Source of the DNA: Acanthamoeba sp. SK_2022b | Taxonomy: Eukaryota > Discosea > Longamoebia > Acanthamoebidae | Length of the DNA: 64,000 nt | Direction of reading: 5' to 3' | Assembly (NCBI GenBank): GCA_027943245.1 | Contig: JANDJZ010000078.1 | Coordinates: forward strand, 61,769 to 125,768 | Shown here: in pieces, positions 36,814-48,346 of the stretch | Position numbering within the stretch: position 1 is the first letter of the stretch | Layout: the number at the start of each line of letters is the position of its first letter | The notes under the pieces: generated by a model | The model's input: the letters and a program-made list of their open reading frames with translations, nothing else | Databases searched by the model: none | What the model was told of the DNA's origin: nothing | Translations under genes and position numbers: made by a program

Positions 36814-37070
36814 CTTGCTGGTCAAAGGTTGCTTGGGGTAGTTGCTGGTGTTTAGTTGGGTACGTGTTGCTTTGTTGAATGAAGAGGAGAGCCTCCGACC
36901 CCGTTTTATGGTGGGTTGAGTTCGGGGCTCAGTGTGGGGCAGTACCAGCTAAAATCGCTGTGAAATCCATGGGTCCAGTTGGTGAGCCAGATCCAATCAG
37001 AAAAATTGCCCCGTGAAATTTCTTTTGGAAATGCTATTTCCTTTCAGGAATGGGACAGAAAACACAAGGC

Positions 37071-39220
37071 TTAGAAGAGGGCAAGAAGTGCTGCGTTGTC
37101 TGCGTGCTCACTCTTGGCAATCTATCGGGGGGGGGGGAATGTGAGGAACGTGCCAGGCTGGCGTGGCGCTGGATTGCCAAGGTCGGGAGTACCTCTTTTG
37201 GCGTGCCTGATCGGCCTGCCAGGCTCTTGCTCGCACCGCTCTTCAGCAGGAGCTGCACAATCTCCACGTCGCCTCTGACCACCGCGCAGTGCAAGGCAGT
37301 GTCCCCGTATCTGGATTTTGCTGAGTCAGTATGGAAGCTGACGGCGGCACGAGTACAAGGATTAGCCCACGTACGTGTTCTGATTATTTACAGCGGCGTG
37401 GTGCTCCAGCAGCCACGCAACGACCTCGGGCTTGCTGTGTAGAGCCGCATAATGCAATGGTGTATCTGCTCACGCGAAGGAGAAGATGAACGAATGAACG
37501 AAAAACAAAGAAGTCAACGCCCGTCAAACCTAACCGTAACTCCTATGGTGAGACCAAGTGTACCTCCGTTCTTGTTTCGGGACGTGGTGTTGTTGGCTAC
37601 CATGCCGTAGACCTTGCCCTCCTTGCCCAAGAGTTTCGTCATCACCTCGTAGTAAAGCTCTCTGGTGTCCTCCTTGGGCGTCTTGCCCGCCTGCATGTGT
37701 TGCCCCGCATCAGCATCGCTGATCCATGCACGCACGAGAACGAAAGCAAACGCAGCATGATTACCAAGTAGTGCAGTGGCGTGTTGAGATCATTGGTCTT
37801 GGAATTGGCGTCGGCCTTGCCGTCGACAAGCAGCGTCTCGGCCATTGGCAGGTCACCAGCTCTGCCAAGAGTGAACCGCAATCAGTGGGCGTGGAATTTC
37901 ACATCAGCGTTCATGGGCTGAGGCGGGGAGGGTCAAGTTACTTGCATGCAGCGAGCAGTGGCGTCCAGCCAATGGCATCCACAATGTCTGGATTCGCCCC
38001 GCTCTTCAGCAACAGCTGCACCACCTGGGGCACGAGCGAGCATTAGTGGGTGATCCAAGTCGACTTGGCCAGAGCTGCGAGGTACGGTGCATACCTCGAG
38101 GTTGCCCACCTCGACAGCCGTGTGGAGGGGAGTCGAGCCGATAGCGTTCTTGAGATTCACGACATCGACATCGCCGTTGTTGGTCTCTGATCGTTTAGGC
38201 TTCTTGCTGATCAGCCTCTTGATGTCCTCCACATCGCCTCGCTTGATGAGCACGTGAATCGAGACCTCTGGCTCTCTTTCGTCCTTCGCCGATATATCCT
38301 CGCCCTCATCATCTTCGTCGCCGTTTGCTTTGTTATGCTTCTTGGCCTTTTTCTTCTTCTTGTCCTTGTTGTTCTTCTTCTTCTTCATGGCCTTGTCGTT
38401 CATTTCCTCCGTTGTGTCGTCTTCGTAGTCGTCGCCTGCAGTCTTCTTGCTCTTCCACAGACTTTTGCCGAACTTGGCCCGCCATTTGCCGCCCTTGGCC
38501 GCTTGCTTCGAATCCGATAAGGGCTCGGCGGCGGTCGTCGTCGAGGCATTGTTGAGTTCTGTGCTCGAGGTAGTGGTGGCTGTAGACTGGCTGATGGCGG
38601 CCTTCACGTAGGGCGACAGGTTGCCCTCCGAACGGAACGCGTCCACGTCTCTGCGGGCCGATACGGGCGACCCGAACGACGGCGAGGACCGGTACATTTC
38701 GGTTGCACCCGTTCGACCTGCCCATTAATGTGACGTAATTGGGTTGAGTTTCTTTTGCCGAAATTGGCAATGTACAAATAAGTAGATTAAAACATAAAAA
38801 ACGACAAATAATACTAATGTAGCTATCCGGATATCAGCCTTTACCTTGCTTGTAGCGCAGGCCGATCCTTGGGGACCCAGCACTGCTGCTCCCATCAAAG
38901 CGTCTGCGCTCGTTGTTGTGGTAGTGGTTCTGATCCTCTTCTTCCGAGTGGGGCGAGTCGCAGGTCACGCTAGACGAGTCTTCAAAAAAGTGGGTAAGAC
39001 CAGCCACCCGTCCACTCTGCACGCAGGCGCTTTGCCGAGGCTGGTCCATGGAGTGGAGACTCCACGACGCAACCAGCCGCTCACGCAAGCTCTTGCGCCG
39101 CTCCTTCTTCTTGAGTTGGGCTACGGTGCGGACCTCTGGCGAAGAAGAAGACGACACCGCCGCGGAAGTGGGAGAGAGCGGCGGGGACGAAGGTGAAGTA
39201 GAAGTCGAGGTGGAGGCCAT
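37071..39220 (-). CDS. Ankyrin-repeat protein with a basic, low-complexity N-terminus
   Basis: The ATG at 39220 begins MASTSTSTSPSSPPLSPTSA. The N-terminal half is Ser-rich and contains a basic QLKKKERRKSLRERLVASW segment and a long Lys run with EEMNDKAMKKKK. The C-terminal half has at least four or five ankyrin repeats: VSIHVLIKRGDVEDIKRLIS, IGSTPLHTAVEVGNLEVVQL, IGWTPLLAACKAGDLPMAET, LNTPLHYLAGKTPKEDTREL, GDTPLHYAALHSKPEVVAWL and DTALHCAVVRGDVEIVQLLL. The last exon, joined across a GTACTC donor, gives GTPKEIAKSEHADNAALLAL and F, then TAA at 37071-37073, a typical ankyrin ending. Seven or so introns. Function is likely protein binding and the partner is unknown. The neighbour upstream on the same strand is the secreted GSDH-like gene. 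Confidence 0.82.
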
Positions 39221-39680
39221 CTTCAGAAAGGGGAGGTGTCGTTGCTCGCTGAAGGAGAGCTGAGTTGGCCGGAGTGAAAGCAAAAGAGTTTTTCGGTTCA
39301 CCAGTGTTTCGTTTCTTTCCGGCACCACAGGAGGAGACGACGTGATGCCACAAAACACCACAACGGATGAAGGAGTAACAAAAGAAGGCGCGTGTGCTCT
39401 TGTAAGCACTTCGGTTCGGTTGTCACCGTCGTCAACGGTTCGGCACTCCCCGCCAATAATCATGCGCTTCGTGTGATGGTGACGCGATTGGTCAAAATCA
39501 AATATTCCAACCACTGCGCGAGATGCGAACTGAAAAACTCCAGGCTGGGTATACCCAGAAAGTGGGAACACCGTGTCCATTGGTTAAAAACGTCTTTTTT
39601 GAATGTGATGTGGGAGATAGAGATAGGGTTGTGTCCTTTCGTGGCCGGCAGATGCCGGTCATGGAATGGCGGTATAAGGC
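39221..39680. other. Intergenic, ankyrin gene 5' flank and GSDH-like 3' flank
   Basis: Both neighbours are on the minus strand. The long open frame on the minus strand is just upstream read-through of the ankyrin exon 1. No other gene or RNA was recognised. Confidence 0.4.
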
Positions 39681-42600
39681 TCACGCGGCCGGCGAGGGGC
39701 TGGCGCTGGCCGTAGCGTTCGCGTTGGCCGAGAAGACGATTTGACCCGGCTGCAGGTTGGTCGCTGCAGCACGAGGAGATGCAGGTTAGCGCAAGTACAC
39801 GTCAGCGAGTGTGCTGCGAAAACATACCAGAAATGACGGCCGGGTTCTGAGCTCCCTCGTTGAACGGGATGAGCCGGAATACGCCGCCGATGTTGCCGCT
39901 GCTGCCGCCCTGAGCCGAGCTCACGCCCAGGAACAGTTGTGTGCGCGACGCGTCGGCGCCCACGGCCGTGAAGAAGTGCTGCGTCTGGAGGACGTCCAGC
40001 GATTACCAGTCAGTTAGGGCTTACAAAAAGGACCCAATACCCAATCGCGATTGGCCACGTACGGGGAAGAACTGGTAGTTGATGGTGACGGGGAACACCT
40101 CCAGGCGGCTGTTGGGAATGAACGACGTGTTGACGCCCGAGCCGGTCATCGTGATGCCGCTCAGCGAGGCTAGTGTCCCAGGAAAAATGTGGGCGTGAGC
40201 ATTCAGAATGCGACGACTAAGAAGAGGCGCAGCTCGGTCGAGTACCGTTGGCGGAAGACGTGGCGTTGCTGGCAGTAGCGGTGGCGTTGGCGCCGCCGGC
40301 CGACTGGGTGGCGTTCGAGCTGGCGTTGGCGCCGCCCGCCGTGGTCTGGTTGCCGGCCGACTGAGTGGCGTTCGCGCTTGCGTTTGCGCCTCCAGCCACG
40401 GTGGCGTTGGCGCCGGCGGCCGACGGGCACATGGTCAAGTCCACCTCCGCGTTGCCGCTTAACACGTACATGCGTGTCAGAAACGCTTGCCAGGACGCGC
40501 ACAATACTAGGGCGAGGCTGTACCTGAAGGACTCGGGGCGCATGAAATAGAGAGCGCCGTTGCCGGTGGGCAGCGACTCGTTGCCGTTCTGTAGAGAGGT
40601 GGTGGCGCCGAACACGTAGGCGCCCTGCAGCAGCGGATCGAGCTGCGTGCCGCGGTAGAGACGACCGCCGAGGATGGCCTGCGGATTGTAGAGGCGGCGG
40701 CAGTTGTGGGGCAGGACGGCAGCCGGCAGCACCGCGATGCCGCTGGTGGCATTGGCAGCGCCCGCGCCAGCAGTGGCGTTGGCACCGCCGGCCGTGGTGG
40801 CGTTGGTTGAAGCTGTAGCGTTGGCTCCACCCGCTGCAGTGGCGTTGGCGCCGCCAGCCGTGGTGGCGTTGGCTCCACCCGCTGCGGTGGCATTGGCTCC
40901 GCCGGCTAAAGTGGCGTTGGCTCCGCCCGCCGCGCTAGCATTGGCCTGCCCGCTTGTTGACTCGGGGCACCTGCCGCCCGGAATATCAGTCTCCCCGTAA
41001 GCCACCGAAGAATGGGAGGGTGGGGCATAGGACGTACAGCTCGAGGCTCTGGTTGATGCAGGTCCACCCTTCGATGATGTCCCACCCGTAGTTGGCGCCG
41101 ATCTGCTCCATGATGTTGATCTCGTCGTACATGCCCTGGCCGCGATCTAAGTGGAGTTCACACGGCACGGTGAGATGGATTCGTAGTGACAGCTCTCTTC
41201 GTTTGGACTAGGCGCGTACCGGGTGCGATAAGGCGAGGGGCAAGGTCGCTGAGTGAGAGATTGCTGCCTCCGGCCGACGTGGTCGCGTTGGCCGACGTGG
41301 CGTTGGCCCCGCCCGCAGCGGTGGCGTTGGCCCCACCAGCGGTAGTGGCATTGGCGCCTCCAGCAGCAGTCGCGTTGGCCGACGTGGCATTCGCCCCGCC
41401 CGCTGCGGTTGCGTTGGCACCGCCGGCGGCGGAAGTGGCGTTGAGTGTGGCGTTGGCGCCGCTGGGGCAGGCAGCGCCCTCGAGCTCGGCCGACGGGCTG
41501 AGGAACTCGAAACCGGCAGGCGCGTGCATGCCCGTGGCGAAGGTGGTGATGGCCGAGGCAACCTCTTGGCATTCCCGTTCGAGTTCGGACAGGCGAAGGA
41601 CAGTCGCATTGCAGCTGGCGTTGGCCGACAGTGCGTTGAGATCGATCACTTGCACCTTGCCCAACATGACATCAGGGTTCTGGGCGTTCTCGAAGGGGTC
41701 GAAGGTCGAGCCGCCGTCACCAACGCCGAGGAAGAGGAGCATGGTATCGGGTGCAAACTCGAGGGAGTTGTCGCCGTTGTCGTTGGGGAAGGGCCAGCGC
41801 AGCTCGAGAAGCGTGCGCGAGAAGCTGGATTTGTGAGTGGCTCGGAGTTAGTGAGTGTTAACATGCAGCCACTGACAGCCAGTGAACGTACGTTGCAATG
41901 CCGGATGAGGAGTTGAGCCTGTATTCGGCCAGGCGGTTGACATGGTTGAGCATGCTGCTCTCGTTTCCACAAATGGACGACGACGCAGTAGTGGCGCCTC
42001 CCGCAATGGAAGCCGAGGCGCCGCCCGTAGTGGTGGTCGCCGACGTGGCACCTCCAGCGCCGCCAGAGGAGCGTGCCGAGAAGTAGACGTAGAAGAGACC
42101 AGTGTCCGCAAAGTTGGGCGGGAAGGCCATTCCCAGCAAGCCGGGCTGATCGGCCGCGTTGCTCGAAGAAGTTGACGACGCCGACGAGGAGGAGGCCGAC
42201 GTGCTGGCGCCAGCGGTGCTACTACCGGCGGTGCCCTGCGAGCTCGCCGTGGGGATTTGACTGCTCAGGTCCAAGATGAGCCGGACTTGTTCAACCTGCG
42301 CATGAGAGGTTAGAGCTGTGTAGAGTGGTGGGGCGGGCGGTCGTGGAGGCCGTACTGCGGAGGTCTGGTTGTTGATGGTAACCTCGAAGATCTGGCCGGC
42401 CCGAGTCGAGACGTACATCAGCGACGGGCACCCGGCAAACTTGATCGAGCTCACGTCGCCGATGCCGATGAGAAGCGGCTCGAGGCTCACCTCCACCATT
42501 CCCTGCGTCGTACTGTGTCACGCCCCAACACTGGAGTGAGTCGGGCATTGTGACACGTCAGGACAGGTGTAGCGTACGCGTTGGGGCAGGTGAATTGGAA

Positions 42601-43462
42601 GTTCTCCTCGCCGTAGGTGGGCATCGGCGGGAATAGGTCAGCCGCACTCACCAGGGCGGCAGGGCTGGCGGAGGAGATCGGCGCGGCGCTGGCAGACGCT
42701 ACAGGCGAGGCCGCCAGCGAGGCAGTCGGAGACGCCGCTATAGATGCCGCGGCAGTGGCCGTGGGAGACGCGGCCAGAGAAGCGGTGGGCGAGGCAGCGC
42801 CGGAGATGGAAGGGGAAGGGCTGACCACGGTCACCACCGCAGCGCCTGAGGCGGCAGGGGTGGCGCTAGTGATAGCTGCGCCCGAAGCGGCGGGTGTCGC
42901 GCTGACGATTGTTATGACAGCAGCGCCCGAGGCGGCAGGCGAAGCGCTGGAGATAGCGGCGCTCGATGCCGCGGCGCTGGCCGCAGGCGTGGCCACAGCG
43001 GTGGCTACCGAGACGGTGGCGCCCGTAGAGCCCACGATCGTCGGTTGGCCCACGAAGCTGCCCGTGGCTCCCGTGCCGCTCACCGTGACTCCAGCTGTCC
43101 CGAGTGGTGATGAAAGCAGGTTAGTCATTGTCCTGTAAATACCAGCTTTGGTGGGATGCATACAAGTGGCGCCCTGCACGGTGGTGGTGGAAGTGCTGCT
43201 CACAGTGCTGAGATTGCCCACGCTGATAGGGATGCCGGCCTTTACTACGGCGGGCACTGTCGTCGTGACGGCGGCCGTGGTTCCGGTACTGCCCACAACC
43301 GTGGTTGTACCTGCAGTCGTGGTTTTCGTCTCACCTACAAGCAGGGTCGAGATGCATGTGAGTTCATATCATGTGCTTGTTTGTGCGTGAGTACAGCTGT
43401 TGCTTACCGTGAACAGCCACCAGGGCTGCCAGTAAGGCCAGTAGAATCAACGCGAGTTTCAT
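39681..43462 (-). CDS. Secreted glucose/sorbosone dehydrogenase-like (HIPL) protein with Asn-Ala-Thr repeats
   Basis: The ATG at 43462 starts a signal peptide (MKLALILLALLAALVAVHG). A Thr/Val-rich stretch and an Ala/Ser/Pro repeat region follow (units like ATPAASGAA). The enzyme-like part resembles the quinoprotein glucose/sorbosone dehydrogenase beta-propeller: DVSSIKFAGCPSLMYVSTRA, LLGMAFPPNFADTGLFYVYF, DTMLLFLGVGDGGSTFDPF, DVMLGKVQVIDLN, GANYGWDIIEGW and later IAVLPAAVLPH, YNPQAILGGRLYRG and FPTQHFFTAVGADASRTQLF. Three long inserts of GGANATAA-type repeats interrupt the propeller and carry more than two dozen N-X-T/S sequons. The stop is at 39681-39683 after SPSPAA. It is probably a heavily glycosylated secreted or wall protein. 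Whether it binds PQQ or is catalytic cannot be judged by eye. Confidence 0.75.
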
Positions 43463-44147
43463 TTCACGGTTTCGCTCTCTCGATCACTGCTTGAATGGAG
43501 TCGGTGATGTGCCTTTCTGAAGGTAGAGTGCAGCGGTGTGGTGTGAAAGAATGGGCGAAGCGTGTACAGACAATCTAGGCAAGCAAGCCTTTTATACTTA
43601 ACCCATCGCGCGGCTATTCGCTTCCTGTTGCAGGTCGCCTCCTCGCGCGGTCATCTCTCCTCTGGATTTCGTCCCATCACCGCTCTCTGCTATGTCAAAC
43701 GAACCCTCGTCAGCTACAATGGGGTTGGCCGAGGCAAGGCCTCAATGCACCCGCAGGGCGGCGAGTTTTCAAAGCGAGAAGGTTGAGGACGGGTGGTGAA
43801 TGCCAAGAATGAACTAACTGCCGCCCGTCTGGGTGGCATCGACCAGACTGAGGCCAACTGGCAGCCTCGGTCATCTCGCTCCCAGGTGGGCCTAACAGTT
43901 CTGCGCGGCTTGAGTTCCCCCCCCCCCAAGTTGCGAGAAACACACAACGCCGTCGGGGGACCGCGTGTAGCAAGCAAAGCACCAGGTGAAGGTCCCAGCG
44001 AGCCGACAAACTTTCGTGCTTCCCGTTGACGAACCTGTCAGGGGCGTGATCGCCAGTAAAGCGCTCGGCGTGTTGCGTTGGGGCAAACTAGAAAAAGGGC
44101 GGGGCTGTACCAAGACGAAGATTAACGGGCAAAGGAGAACCAAGTCC
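43463..44147. other. Divergent intergenic region between the GSDH-like and three-domain genes
   Basis: About 0.7 kb holds both promoters. A TTTTATACTTAA TATA-like stretch at about 43590-43601 may serve the minus-strand gene, but its distance (over 120 bp) leaves this unsure. A C9 run near 43919-43927 is notable. No gene was recognised. Confidence 0.4.
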
Positions 44148-46089
44148 ATGGAGGAAGCAACAACAGAGCAACTCATAAACGAAGTAAGCATCGAGAGCAC
44201 CGCTCGCGTACACTCCCACCATGACCTCGTTTCGCGGTCCCCAGAGCTGGCCCCTACCTGGCACACCAACCCCCCCCCTCCCCATTTGCGTGCAGGGCCC
44301 AGCCACAGCGAGGGAGGAGGTTAAGGAAGAAGACGCAGAGTGGTACTCGGTGCTGGTGACTCAGTGCATGCAGAATGACCTGCTGCGGCCTTTGTCGCAC
44401 ACTGAGAGCCTACCCAACCGCCTGCACGTCGGTCGCTGCGAGTCGGAGCGCCTCATCGGGCGTGGCTGCAGCCGCGAAGCTCCTGGTGCGCCCCACGCGC
44501 CAAAGCTTGTGCGTCGTGTGACATGAGCTCAAGCGTGCGTTGCATGCGCCCACTTGTATGCAAGGACCACTCGGCCAGCTTATCCACTGGGCACGGACGC
44601 AAAACAGTGACGACCTGATGATCATCCACATTCGGTGCAGCGCCCTCCCACCGACTTTCTCACCACTAACACGACGGAGGCTGACGTCATGCGTAGCGAC
44701 TGGCATTCGTGGACAAATGGGTCAGAACACTTTGCCCGGTTCGGCGAGCACTGCCTGGCGGACACGCCCGGCGCAGCGCTGGTGCTCGGCCTCGAGGAAG
44801 GCGCCAAGGGCCGTACCAACGAGTTCTTTGTCAACAACTCCAAGGCACGCGTGTGCAGCCCCTGCGCGCGGAGCCTCACTTACACGGTGTGATGTCCCGT
44901 GTGCGCGTGTTGTGGGTCGTGCCGTCGCACGTGAACAGGCCACGGGGCTGAACGATTTTGAAGAGTCGGAGCTGCCGCTCCTTCTTGCCAAAGCCCGGCA
45001 GAACGCCGCGGCCAAAGGCGCCAAGATCAGGATCGGCGTAGTGGGCGTGTGGACCGAGATCAAAGTACGGCCCTCGCTTGGTTGTCCGTCTATCTCGCCC
45101 TACACCAACAATACGCACAACCATTGGACCACCCACACTCATGCACAGGCACATGTACACCTACACCTACACGCACGTGTACACAACAGGTGTCGTTTCT
45201 GCTGTATGATCTGAAGACGCGGCTGGGCATAAACGAGCTCGGAACCTGCAGCGCGCTCACGGCCGGAGGCTCACGCGCCGACCACTTCACGGCTTTGAAG
45301 CATCTCAAGACCATTTTGGGTTCGCCAGAGCCTACCATTGCCCCACTCCTTTCGACCATCAGTGTGGGTCATTGACCGCCCCTCCCCTTGGGCTACGGAC
45401 CTGGCGGCTGGTGTGGCGATTAAATTGCGCCAGGCGTGAGCGTGCTCGACAGCCTGGGCGACTTTGTGGCGTGGCTGCTCCCGAAACCCGGATCGCTGCT
45501 GGGCCTGCCGCCCATCTCATACGACTATTGTCCCATGATCACATCGGAAGACTCATCGGAGCCTCTCCCATTCAGCGAGGAGGACAGGTCCATCGTGTGG
45601 TGCGCCCTCTCTTTTCGATGTTTTAAATTATTTTCATATTGATTTGATTTATAAATTATAAATATGCACGATGCGCAGCTATCTGTTCCGGAGTTCGACG
45701 CAGGTGAGCCTTCACCACCTGTCGGGCGGGTTCTCAGGCTCGCTCGTGTTTCGGGTCAAGTCGCGAGACATGTCTGGCCACGAACAGCCCATGTTTGTCC
45801 TCAAGCTGGGCCCGCGCACCGAGATCGCCCAGGTACTGCCTGTGAAACTGATGACGTGCCATCGCTCCCTGCTTGGCTTCCGTCATGTATTCTCCTCTCT
45901 CTCTCTCTCTCTCCCTCCAACTCTGTGCCTATGTGTGTATTCTTTGCGCATCGCACAGGAACGGGTCAACTTTGAGCGAGTGCAGGACGTGCTTGGCAAC
46001 AACGCGCCCACGATTCATGAGTACGGGAGACTCGCCAACCATTGCCTCTCAGTTCACACTGCAAGTTGGCCATTGACCTCGCGTATTTC

Positions 46090-46157
<68 letters not shown>

Positions 46158-47363
46158 CACGTTCGTGTCGTTTGTCAGCTTCATTGACTACAAGACGCGA
46201 TCGGGAATCAAGTTTGCCTACGCGGCGATGCGCCAGACGGGCAAGGGGTCCACCACGCTGCGTTCGCTCTACCTCGACGGCGCCCCGCAGGAGGACATCG
46301 ACGACGTCATCAACACTGCGCTGGTCGAGGTGCTCGGTCGCTTCTATCGAGCTGCAATCGTGCGGCCCATCAAGCTGCTCGACTACTACGACTTTGACGG
46401 CGTCGGCTGGTCGTATGCCTCCGGCGGCACCGACAGGCACGTCCAACTCTCTCTCACACACACGAGCATTCCATGCATTCCTGACATATGGCTGTGGGCG
46501 CAGACCCGAGAAGGTGGCCGGGCGGGTCAAGGAGCTCATGGGCGTGGAGGACGGCAGGCAGGAGACGCTCACCTTTGCGGGAGTCACGTTTCGCAACGTG
46601 GCGCTGTTCCTCGAGAAGGACCTGCCCAAGCTGCCCCGACACGAGGGCGAGGCGCACCTGGTGTCCATCCAGCACGGCGACCTCAACGCAGGTCCGACAA
46701 TCTCTCTTTTTTTATTTATTATAATTTTCTTGTATTTTTTATGATATAATTTTTAATTTAGCCGGTTTGTTTGTTTTGAACGCGCAGGCAACATATTGGT
46801 GGACGACCATCGCAACCTGTGGATCATCGACTTCTCGGTGCGTGCTCATTCCACAGGCGCGCCCCCGTGTGCACACTCACCCACACGCGTGGCAGCATAC
46901 GGGACCGGGACACGTGCTCAAGGACGTGACCAAGCTGGAGTCGGACATGCTCTACTGCTTCACGCCCATCGAGAGCGAGGCCGATCTGGCCGAGGGCATG
47001 CTCATCACGAACCTGCTTATCGGCGTCCGGTAGGTTACTACTATCTTCCCTGCAATATTAATATTTTTTTAATATTAATCTTTTGTTTCGTTTTTAAATC
47101 GTTTTATAATTTATTTATTTTTACGTGCAGGGATTTGGGGGAGGAGCTGCCGGAGACGCTGCCGGGCCTGACCCAGCCAAAGTTCCTGCGGGCCTACCAC
47201 ACGGTGCGCACGCTGCGCAAGATCACGGCGGGCATCGTGCAGTTTCGACGGGAGGCCCTCCAGATGGCGATCCCGCTCCTGCGCTACGCCCTCCACGCTG
47301 TCACCTACCGCCACATCTCTGTCCGCAACCGCCAATGGGCGCTCGGTGCAACACCCAATACCC

Positions 47364-47428
<65 letters not shown>

Positions 47429-48200
47429 CGACACTAACGCAGCGACGGGCCATGTGTGTGTCAGCGGCGGCGTGCGGGTTCGCGGAGGTGGTCAAGGCCA
47501 CGTACTCGCGGTACGAGGGCCCCATATGCGTGCACTGGCTGCCGCACGAGGCGCTGCCCCTGCCCGGCCGGTTGGGCATGACCATCATCCCCGGACGCAA
47601 GTGGCGCGACGTCGGGCGCGACCTCGACGACCTGCGCGCGGCCGGGGCCAACCGCCTGCTGTGCCTGGCCAACGACCAGGAGCTATTCGAGTGCGGCGTG
47701 CGCAACCTGCGCAAGCTCTCCGAGGAGCGCGGCGTCGTGTTCCGCCACTTCCCGGTCTTCTTCCACTCCACGCCCTCCATCGAGCAGGTAACCGCCGACC
47801 CGCCTGCCAGCGCTGTCAACGTGTCATATGTGGGCATATACACGCACACGCACACACACACACACACACACACGCAAGCACACACCCTTACTGACTGGCT
47901 TCGCTGTCGGTGACAACACAGACCAGGGAGTTGGTGCAATGGATGGGGGAGGCGCTGGAGGCAGGCCAGAACGTGGTGCTGGTGTCGTGGAGCGGCCTGG
48001 GCCGGTGCGGCGCGCTGGTGGGCTGCGTGGTGTTGCAGTACGGCGCGCTGCACGACGTGGAGTCAGTGATTCGGGTGCTGCGCCAGGCCCGCCATAACCC
48101 GCGCGCCATCGAGAGCGAGAAGCAGGTGCATCTCCTGCGCGCCTGGACCGAGGAGCAACAGCGACGCCAGCGCCAACACCTCGCACACGAGAGCGCCTGA
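44148..48200 (+). CDS. Isochorismatase-like / APH-like kinase / pseudo-dual-specificity-phosphatase fusion
   Basis: Exon 1 (44148-44183, MEEATTEQLINE) joins, after a GTAAGC intron, to GPATAREEVKEEDAEWYSVL. Part 1 is a cysteine-hydrolase (isochorismatase) fold: VTQCMQNDLL, DLMIIHI, HSWTNGSEHFARFGEHCL and RIGVVGVWTEIKVSFLLYDL. The usual catalytic Asp and Cys are Cys and Lys here. Part 2 is kinase-like: SGGFSGSLVFRVK, FVLKLG, then HGDLNAGNILVDDHRNLWII followed by DF, an intact aminoglycoside-phosphotransferase core. It recalls TCAD9-type domains of bacterial conflict systems (tentative). Part 3 is a DSP/CDKN3-like fold, LGMTIIPGRKWRDVGRDLDD to VLVSWSGLGRCGALVG. The HCxxGxxR loop reads SWSGLGR, so it should be inactive. 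The stop is at 48198-48200. It has many introns, three with CA tracts. Function unknown. Confidence 0.72.
46093..46155. repeat. (CA)n microsatellite in an intron of the three-domain gene
   Basis: About 31 CA units on the sense strand, in the intron before the FIDYKTRSGIKFAY exon of the kinase-like part. Confidence 0.9.
47366..47427. repeat. (CA)n microsatellite in an intron of the three-domain gene
   Basis: About 31 CA units on the sense strand, just upstream of the exon that begins the pseudo-phosphatase part. Confidence 0.9.
47842..47873. repeat. Short imperfect (CA)n tract in an intron of the three-domain gene
   Basis: An imperfect CA tract with CACG interruptions, on the sense strand. 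It lies in the intron before the TRELVQWMGEALEAGQNVVL exon. Confidence 0.75.
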
Positions 48201-48346
48201 TTGGCGGTTGTACGGGAGTTGGGGAGTTGGCTAGGAAGACATCTACGTTCTGGCCATCGATTGATATTTTTATTTTTTTTGTTTTAACATTTATTGTTTT
48301 TCTTTTTGTTTTAATATTTATTGATTTAATTTTCTAAAATGGTGTC

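Noticed and set aside
35746..36855. 369-codon open frame on the + strand
   Set aside because: It is the antisense shadow of the CsbD/thymosin gene, whose minus-strand product has recognisable domains; the + product is a Leu/Val/Gly-rich artefact of GC-rich codons.
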